A DNA stretch of 37,500 nucleotides from Chrysomallon squamiferum (Eukaryota > Mollusca > Gastropoda > Neomphalida > Peltospiridae): assembly GCA_012295275.1 (NCBI GenBank), contig CM022676.1, positions 4,803,687 through 4,841,186 on the forward strand, in the 5' to 3' direction. This document shows, piece by piece, positions 21,888 to 37,500 of this stretch. The position numbers were made by a program, and so were the translations under genes. The notes under the pieces are model-generated. The model did no database searches and was not told the DNA's origin. It worked only from the letters and a program-made list of their open reading frames with translations. Each line of letters opens with the position of its first letter. Position 1 is the stretch's first letter.

Positions 21888-23046
21888 CTAGATTGTTCCG
21901 TTACCGATGTAGCTGTCTTCGAAAAAGTCGTCGTCCTCCTCATACGGCAGCTGGTTCAAGCTGTCGCCAACGCTGGCGCTGAGACGTTTTATGCGGTTCG
22001 GTGTACGACGTCGCTTCTTGCGGCTTTCCACCAGCTGGTCTATGTCGTAGACGAGGGCGTCGATGCCGTAGTACGCTGCTTCTTCTCTGAGCAGGTCGAG
22101 TTCGCGAAATCCCTGAGGCAGCAAGAGTCTGTTCGTCCGAAGAAAGTTGAGAACGTGCCTGAAACGAATATGTTGTGATTTTAAATTTCAGTGGCCTTAA
22201 AGTGTTGCTTGAAAAAAATCAATATTGTTTTAAGTTTTAGTGGCCTTAAAATGTCGCCTGAAATAAATCAATATTGTTTTAATTCTCAGTGGCCTTAAAG
22301 TGTTACCTGAAATAAATCAATATTGTTTTAATTTTTAGTGGCCTTAAATTGTCGCCTGAAACTAATGTATATGTTTTAAGTTTCAGTGGCCTTAAAGTGT
22401 TGCCTAAAACAAACATATTCTGGTTTTATTAATAGTGGCCTTAAAGTTGTTGTTTGTATATATATGCTAGTAATGAGATTAATATATAATTCTTAAAGAC
22501 AACCTTCACTAAAAATAAACTATATTATAATAAAATAAACGTTCAGCGACAATCCATAAAGGCTGACATTTTTTTTTTTTATTCCCATGCCAGCTATTTG
22601 TGACGTCAAGTCTTACATAAAAAACCCACAGTTTTAATCATTACTGGCTTTAAATTATACTTGTAATGGTGATTATGCCGTTAATAATCTTAAGATATTT
22701 TGTCTATTTCTAAGTTATATGTAGTTCGGAGAATGGGTATTTGCATCATAGTCTAGATTTCTAGTTTCTCTATTTAAAATATTTCTGTTTATATACAAGA
22801 GACCAGTGAGGAAATCACTTTAAGAATATTTATTTATTTATTTATTTATTTAATTATTTATTTATTTATTATTATTACATTACAGCTATTTCTGTTACTA
22901 TTACTATTAATATTAATACTATTACTATTACTACCACTATTACTATTGTTGCAACTATTACTACTACTACTACCATTACTACCTCTGTCAGTATTACTAC
23001 TATTACTCCTACTACTACCTCGTTCTTTATTTACTTACTGACTTAC

Positions 23047-23098
<52 letters not shown>

Positions 23099-24210
23099 AA
23101 GGAAGGCGAGTTATTTGTTAATGTCGCTACAAATACATTGTAATTTTAATATTTCTGTTAATTACATATTATCGAAATCTGTTTGCTAAATCATTTTGCA
23201 TAGACCTATTAACTGGCCCGAAATGGCTAAACAAACATCGTTTAAACCTAATTTCAAAGGACGGAAATACGTTGTATCCGCAAAGTAATTTTGCTTACAG
23301 CTACGCTATAATGACATTGATTTTCTGAAAGGTGTATGTAATTAAAGAACTATACAAAAGAGTCACTGTATGGTACATCCTGTGAAAAATAGCAAGAAAA
23401 CCGAATGCGTGCATGTAGATGTACACATGCATACATACATACATATGTACATTATGTACATACAAACAGACAGTCCGACATGCAGATATAGAAAGATACA
23501 CGCAAACAGCATATACATACGTATATAGTACATACATACATATGTACCTACCTACCTACCTACAAAAGTACGTACCTACATACATATCATACATACATTA
23601 TGCCAATACTTTTTTTTTACTACATTATAATTTATTTGACAGCCTCTGGGCAAATGTCTTAGGTTTATTATTAGAAGTAGTAGTTGTAGTAGTAGTAGTA
23701 GTAGCAGTAGTAGTTGTTGTTGTTGCTGTATTTAAGAAAGAGAAAAAGAAAGCGAGAGAGCCCAGTAATATCATGCATGGTACAGAAAACTGGCTTCAGT
23801 ATAGTTGGTCATTATATTATATTATATTATATTATATTATATTATATTATATTATATTATATTATAATTACGATATTTAACGCTCTTTTGTTTTCTGAAT
23901 TTCTGCATTTTAATTAACATTTCACTTTTAATTTAATTCTTTGTTTTTTTTTTTAATTTTTTTTTTTTTTTCCTATTAAATTGTTAACTCGTAATTAAAT
24001 AATACATGCACTTGGAAGTAATTTACCATACCTGAACACGTGACCATCTCTATCGATGACGTAGTTTCCTCTGTCGTCTCTAAGACAAGACTGACTACCG
24101 TTGGCAATCCGCCACAGGAATGTTCCCTGAATCAGTGATAACGTTGACTTCATTGTTGTGTAGTACATTCCTCCAACGTTCAAACGCATCACTCTATCGG
24201 ATCTGGACAT
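21888..24210 (-). CDS. KCTD-type BTB/POZ (T1) domain protein, two exons, 149 aa
   Basis: Coding exons are 24210-24032 and 22158-21888, joined by GT-AG in phase (TTC AG|G CAC). The stop is TAG at 21888-21890. The ATG at 24208-24210 is the first in frame after an upstream TGA at 24298-24300, so the start is well fixed unless another exon lies upstream. Residues 9-14 are RLNVGG and the BTB/T1 fold continues with YYTTMKSTLSL, NYVIDRDG (49-56), VLNFLRT (62-68), LP.GF.ELDLLREEA.YYGI. That is the KCTD pattern (GNYFIDRDG..FRYVLNFLRT). A basic run SRKKRRRTPNRIKR (105-118) looks like a nuclear localisation signal, and an acidic patch EEDDDFFED follows (133-141). Most KCTD proteins carry a longer C-terminal domain, while this one ends about 60 residues after the BTB. 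KCTDs usually form pentamers and act as CUL3 adaptors; the role here is unknown. I could not assign it to a numbered KCTD. Confidence 0.85.
22157..22450. repeat. 49-bp minisatellite in the KCTD intron carrying acceptor copies
   Basis: The core GTGGCCTTAAA recurs at 22191, 22240, 22289, 22338, 22386 and 22435, with spacings of 49, 49, 49, 48 and 49. The array abuts the second coding exon (ends 22158). Read on the minus strand, five units contain a pyrimidine or T-rich run ending in CAG, TAG or AAG followed by GCRACA or GTAACA. This resembles the true acceptor TTTCAG|GCACGTT. The unit therefore appears to have been seeded from the exon's own 3' splice site. Confidence 0.88.
22828..23097. repeat. 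TTTA and ACT/ATT repeats in the KCTD intron
   Basis: TTTA tetranucleotide runs at about 22828-22866 and 23042-23097 flank an interrupted ACT/ATT trinucleotide stretch (about 22890-23010). Confidence 0.8.
23430..23600. repeat. ACAT/ACCT-type tetranucleotide stretch in the KCTD intron
   Basis: Imperfect ACAT, ACCT and GTAC units. Followed by a GTA/GTT trinucleotide stretch at about 23674-23726. Confidence 0.6.
23813..23867. repeat. ATTAT pentanucleotide array in the KCTD intron
   Basis: About 11 tandem ATTAT units ending at 23867, about 165 bp from the KCTD exon 1 donor. Confidence 0.9.
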
Positions 24211-25910
24211 CTTGAATCCTTCTTCTTTTAATTTACTATTTCGTTCTAAACAATATTCAAATTTGTAACTTCTGCTTTCCTTTTGCGGTATCACCACTCA
24301 CAAACGTTCCTGAGATGTCTTTGAAGTTGAATTTTTTGTTGGCAAACTAAATACAAATGTTCCATTTCCCGAAAAATCTCGGTAATCTTTTTTTAAAATT
24401 TCCCGATAGCCGATTTTATTTTGTCGAAATTTATTTTGCAGTTACTGATAATATTCTATAACTGCATGAACATTATCTTCTTGTATACGAATGATGTTTA
24501 ACACGATTAGATAAATTTACACCGTATATTTTGTTTGCGTATAAAACACTTGTCAGATCTGCTTAACAGATACGTATTTCTCTCCTTCCCAGACGAAAGC
24601 TGTTACAGTTTGACATATTATGTGTCACAATTTAAGATATTAAGAACATGCGAAACAAGAAAAAAAAAAAAAAAAAAAAAAAATGATTTACCAACGAAAT
24701 TATCTTTGCCTCAGGTTAGTTAGGTTTTTTTTTTTTCTCCGTTGCACGAAAATTTAAAAATTTCGAATCAGACTCGTCACGTTGTCCATATGTCTGTTGA
24801 CGTCTGCTCCATTCCAGTTTCGAGTCTCACGCGGATGCATTTGGGTTATTTAACCAATAAAAGAAAAATCGTCTACCTGACCCAGTATATGGTTAAAGCC
24901 CACGTGTTTTTTTTTTTTCTTTTTTTCTAGCCTGCTAAATCTGCAGTTTATTGATGTCGTATGTGTATTTATAAGCTTGTTCTCAACTGTAAATCAGCCA
25001 GGCTTACAAATAACCAGCTGTTGCCATTAGGTATTGACAAAATGTATTAGAGATACAGCGCCAGCTTTCAGTAATGTAACCAACATGCTTGATTAAACTG
25101 AGGTATACATGTCATTCATTGGAATATCTAACTGTGCGCGTGTGCGTGTGAGCGTGCGTGTGTTTGTGTGTGTGTGTGTGTGTGCTTTCTCTCTTTGTTT
25201 TGGATCTTTTCAGTTTCATTTTATAAACGTACGACAGAGTAATTGTTTAAAAAGGGAGGGGTAAGAACTAGTTTTAAAAATATATGATCGGATCTAGGCA
25301 GACAGATATACAGAGAGAGAGAAATAGGTAGAGACAGAAGACTGACATACAGACAGATAGATAAATACATATACAGATATACAACGAGACAGACAGTCAG
25401 TTGGTTGACAGGTAGTTGAATATGTAATTACGTGTGTACGTTGTTATGGCAACCGCTAAATACACACACGCGAGGATATATATTTAGTAATATGTGATAT
25501 GTGTAATAATATGCATATACATATGTATGAATGTATTTATGTATGTATATGCATAATATTGTACATTATTATGCATATATATGTATTTATGTATGTATAT
25601 ATATATACACACACACACACACGCACACCCACACACAACACACACATATACATAAAGCACAAACAGAACTTCATAAACCATACAAATTAAAACATATACA
25701 TTTGTTTTTAATAAAGTCAAATAAGTAAGTAAATAAATAAATAAATAAATAATGAAAAAACACAAAAAATAACAACAATCAACGTCAAGGCATTCATGTT
25801 TTATTGCAAGAAAATGAACACACACTGGTTAATAAATTTCGATCACAGCAACCATGTGTAGTAAATATATAACGACAATACAAATAAAATAAAACTTATA
25901 ATGATATATC

Positions 25911-26013
25911 CTTTTTAAAAACAAATTATATACAGATTAATTTAACATTATGTAACAAACAGCTTATAAAATTAGTAAACACGATTTCCTCAAAACCCAA
26001 GTTACCAAATGAT
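25911..26013. repeat. Dispersed repeat copy A
   Basis: Shares about 80 bp with 26813-26983. The common core is TTAATTTAACATTATRTAAC, then AAACAGCTT, and GAAATTARTAAACAYGATT, and both also share AAGTTRCCAAATGA at the far end. By eye identity in the core is about 80%. No ORF is present. Confidence 0.6.
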
Positions 26014-26085
26014 TTTGGAATGATACATACATATATATATATGTATATAAATACTGTATATATAAATTTTGTAATTTTGTGTGTG

Positions 26086-26118
<33 letters not shown>

Positions 26119-26443
26119 GAATGTATATAAAGCCACAATATTTTATAAAATGTGAATATTAAAACAATCTTGAATAATACTGAGAAAATATCTGCAATCA
26201 AACGATTCAAGCGAATTTACTAAGTATTATGTTTAATTTATCTTGTTCCTAAAATTTTTTTTAAAAAATAATAAAAAAAATAATAATAATTATAAAAATT
26301 TGTGAAAGACATAAAACATCGTGTTTTTCAAAGGAATTAAAGCCAACCAAAACAACGGCAAGACGACTGGTTGGGCTCTGTAAGTAGTTTATATAACGCT
26401 TAATCTGATTGGTCAAATTGAATATTACTTACACTTGAAGCAA

Positions 26444-26477
26444 TTGGTTAATTATGGTTAACTCCATTATTAACCAA
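26444..26477. repeat. Near-perfect 14-bp inverted repeat (stem-loop)
   Basis: TTGGTTAATTATGG (26444-26457) and CCATTATTAACCAA (26464-26477) pair at 13 of 14 positions around a 6-nt loop. It could be the core of a small palindromic element. No flanking duplication was seen. Confidence 0.6.
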
Positions 26478-26589
26478 ATATAATAAGTCAAGAATAGTAA
26501 CTTATTTCTAAAGCTTTACGATCTAATGAATTATAGTCTCTCTCTAATCAGAGGAATGTAAATAAATAAAATAAAATAATAATAAATAC

Positions 26590-26661
<72 letters not shown>

Positions 26662-26812
26662 CCGTGTGGATTAATGGCGCCTGTTTACCATGGGTAGGAA
26701 TGTCGATGAGTTTTGTCATAATAAAAAATAACAATAACAATAAATAAATATAACTTGCGAATAAAATAAACAACAACATAATTTCGTTATTCTGCTAACA
26801 TTCTTTTAAAAA

Positions 26813-26983
26813 ATTTTTTAAAAAATAAAAATTATATAGCGCTTAATTTAACATTATATAACAAACAGCTTTATGAAATTAATAAACATGATTATGAGCA
26901 AAAAAAAGGTTACGTATATAATTAAATATAAATAAATCTTTTCAGCGAAATTAGTTCCCTTATTTTTGTCAAGTTGCCAAATG
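26813..26983. repeat. Dispersed repeat copy B
   Basis: Second copy of the repeat at 25911-26013, with extra sequence inserted before the shared AAGTTGCCAAATGA. Its minus strand ends with TTAAGCGCTATATAA and then A/T-rich sequence, a tail style seen in some SINE/LINE 3' ends. Class assignment is a guess. Confidence 0.55.
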
Positions 26984-27994
26984 AGGAGGGGCTCGCTAGT
27001 AGTTAAGTTTGACTTTCGGCACTGAGTGTACTTATTTCATCATCGACTTTAACGACAATTTACCTGGAGCAAGGTTAATAAGGCAAGCAGAGAGTGACAC
27101 ATACATACCTATTAACATTTAATACACGTGTCATTACAGTTTATTTTTGTTTATTTTAATATTTAATTAATATATACGTTTAATGTATATATGCGGTTTT
27201 AAATTTACTCTATCATTCATCATAATTCAATTTCTTAAGATTAATATTTCATATAAGTTATCTACCTATATATTGTTAGAACATTTAATATTTTTTCTTC
27301 ATTCTAATATTTCATATATATTTATGTATAATTTAATATTCAAAATATTCTTGACTTTTATTAATTTAAAATACGATATATACAATTTCATTTTCTTCAG
27401 TTTAATATGACATATATCTATGTATTTTGACATTTAATGTACGCCATATATATTAATGTACTTCTTTTTAATATTTTTAATGAATTCATATTTATTCATT
27501 TCATTTTAATATTAAAAAAATATATATATAATAAATTTTTATATTTTATTACATTGTTTATATATTATTACATTGTTCTGAATAAACAATGCACAAACGA
27601 ACAAAGAATGGAGTAAGCATATATGTGTTTGGAATGGGAATACAATCTAAATCGTTTCCAAAGTATATAATAATAATTTCAAACTATATGTTCTATTCGG
27701 AAAAGGTTACCTAGGAAACACGCCATACGCTGCAGGCTTTAGTCCAATCATATTTACATTAAACATAATTTGCCTCGATCTAGTTTTATAAGCGCTAACA
27801 TATATTTATATGTTAAATTCAATTTTGCTTAAAAAAATAAAAAAATAAAATAAAATAAAAATGATAAATAAATAAATAACTTTGTTAAGTATTTAATACA
27901 TGAGCAAACCACAGTTCTTAAGTCTTGAGCGGGTTTCTTCTCTACAATATTATCCCCAAAAAAAACCACGTTTGACATCCGATACTGATGTGTC

Positions 27995-28027
<33 letters not shown>

Positions 28028-28404
28028 ACACACATTTGTTGTACAGGACAAAACAAATATTACAATAAATATGAACAATAAAACAAAATATTTACATGTT
28101 CATAATACTGAAAGAGTTAATTTTGAAATAATCCTGTTGAATTCTTTTGGCGTTTAATGAAAATGTCAATGGCAGAACGCGTTCGGTAACAAAAATAGTG
28201 TTTCTGTCAAAATTCCATCTACACTGGCATCTCGCATTTTTCATGATTCCAGTATTTTAGTAAACCAATTAAGCGATATAAAATTAAAAAATAATTAATT
28301 AAAATGCATACAGTAATGATAGCAATTTTTCATTAAAGTAAAATAAACACAGCATCAGTCGTATATTAAACATTTTTGTTAACTGCACGATAGCCTGCAA
28401 TATC

Positions 28405-28443
<39 letters not shown>

Positions 28444-28613
28444 GTTTTACTTACTTAAAAACTGCACTGATCGTCTGTAAAAACATTTGCTTAAATTTTA
28501 ACGATCTGCCAAATCTGTAACAATCGTATGTTAAACCTTTGCCTTTCATAACATGATAATAACGAATATCCCATATATATATTCAGCCATCTTTAATCGT
28601 ATCAGTAACGCTT

Positions 28614-36838
<8,225 letters not shown>

Positions 36839-37200
36839 GTTTATTCAAATCAAAATATGGATCAATCACACAGACGAACTCAACTGGTTAATAAATGGAA
36901 AATAAATCACGGAAAATGAAAAAAAAAAAACAACCAGCAACTAATATTCCCAGTTCTGCAGTTATTTCTCCTGAGTATCGGTCTTGAACAAATAATTGCG
37001 CATGCGATACACTTGTATCAGTTCTGCTGATGTAGTTGGGTAAAACATATCAGAGATCACAGAAGTATCATAAAGTTAACTTAGGCAGACGACCGCTAAC
37101 TGTACCCCATAAGACCCATAGCAACTGTTGGTAGCAACCCGCTATTCCGTTAGCCCCCGCGTTAACCAGCCGTACACGGAGTACTTCCGCGTGACCAGTT
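36839..37200 (-). promoter_or_regulatory. Upstream region of the SAXO gene with NRF1-like and RFX half-site-like motifs
   Basis: Less AT-rich than its surroundings. It contains TGCGCATGCGAT at 36997-37008, one base from the palindromic NRF1 consensus. It also has two RFX-type half sites, ATAGCAAC (37118-37125) and GTAGCAAC (37131-37138), about 285-300 bp upstream of the ATG. RFX X-boxes drive many ciliary genes, which would suit a SAXO gene, but no full X-box is present. The transcription start is not determined. Confidence 0.35.
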
Positions 37201-37338
37201 TTTAAAAGTACTCAGGGATTTGTACGCATTTAACGGTAATAAAACTGAGAATCGTTGAAGCGAAGTATAACAGAAAGGTTAATAATGCAAACGGGCATGA
37301 ATATAGGACTTTGCTGCTAAAAGAGATTTTCTTAAAAC

Positions 37339-37342
<4 letters not shown>

Positions 37343-37411
<69 letters not shown>
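37343..37411. repeat. (CT)n microsatellite
   Basis: About 34 CT units followed by TA and CA units at the right edge of the window. Confidence 0.95.
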
Positions 37412-37421
<10 letters not shown>

Positions 37422-37500
37422 GTATATATACACACACACACATGTATTCTTACATACAAAAATACATACGCACACTGTATACCACATATATATATATATA

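Larger units (their letters stand above)
24211..28613. other. Intergenic stretch between the KCTD 5' end and the SAXO 3' end
   Basis: Contains the KCTD promoter and 5' UTR (not localised), GT and TA repeats at about 25140-25185 and 26090-26118, and an AAT run at about 26619-26660. The dispersed repeat pair, the 26444-26477 hairpin and the SAXO 3' UTR also lie here. X-box-like GTTGTTATGGCAAC (25440-25453) and GTTACCTAGGAAAC (27706-27719) are present. No coding exon recognised. Confidence 0.5.

Noticed and set aside
22157-22450. Regular spaced repeats considered as a CRISPR array
   Set aside because: Units are contiguous and diverged with no unique spacers, and they lie inside an intron of an animal gene.
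24211-24297. N-terminal extension of the KCTD protein (VVIPQKESRS...)
   Set aside because: It opens with GTG after an in-frame TGA and has no ATG, so translation should start at 24210.

Overview
This is an animal nuclear window, AT-rich and dense in microsatellites. It carries GA, CA/GT, TA, ATT/AAT, TATG, ATTTA and long A or T tracts. Four intron-containing protein genes stand out as islands of higher GC and CpG. Exon joins were worked out by hand from GT-AG sites, reading phase and protein similarity recalled from the families. The gene content, intron density and repeat style fit a lophotrochozoan, most likely a mollusc and possibly a cephalopod. That placement is inference, and no diagnostic marker was seen.

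Layout. (1) 1-12.4 kb, minus strand: the 5' two fifths of HYOU1 (GRP170/ORP150), an ER-lumen HSP70-superfamily chaperone. Twelve coding exons encode the signal peptide and ATPase domain, and a likely non-coding first exon lies near 12.3 kb. The gene runs off the left edge. (2) 13.6-16.4 kb, plus strand: complete AAR2, the U5 snRNP/PRPF8 assembly factor, in five coding exons (377 aa). It is head-to-head with HYOU1. The gap between them holds a near-consensus ER stress response element on the HYOU1 side. (3) 16.4-21.9 kb: intergenic, with a MITE-like 201-bp element, a YY1-type site fused to a possible tiny first exon on the minus strand, and many simple repeats. (4) 21.9-24.2 kb, minus strand: a two-exon, 149-aa KCTD-type BTB protein. 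Its intron carries a 49-bp tandem array whose units repeat the downstream splice acceptor. (5) 24.2-28.6 kb: intergenic, with a dispersed repeat pair, a hairpin and microsatellites. (6) 28.6-36.8 kb, minus strand: a complete SAXO/FAM154-type axonemal microtubule inner protein in seven coding exons (494 aa). (7) 36.8-37.5 kb: its upstream region, with NRF1-like and RFX half-site-like motifs.

The most unusual signal is that all four genes have partial copies of their own, or a neighbour's, splice-junction sequence lodged in introns. There is an inverted copy of a HYOU1 exon inside HYOU1, a direct copy of AAR2 exon 4 inside HYOU1 intron 1, a tandem copy of the 3' end of a SAXO exon with its donor, and an array of acceptor copies in the KCTD intron. 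The two copies inside HYOU1 would make its pre-mRNA able to pair with itself (about 125 nt) and with AAR2 RNA (about 100 nt). No dedicated multi-gene system, RNA gene, CRISPR array or transposase ORF was found.
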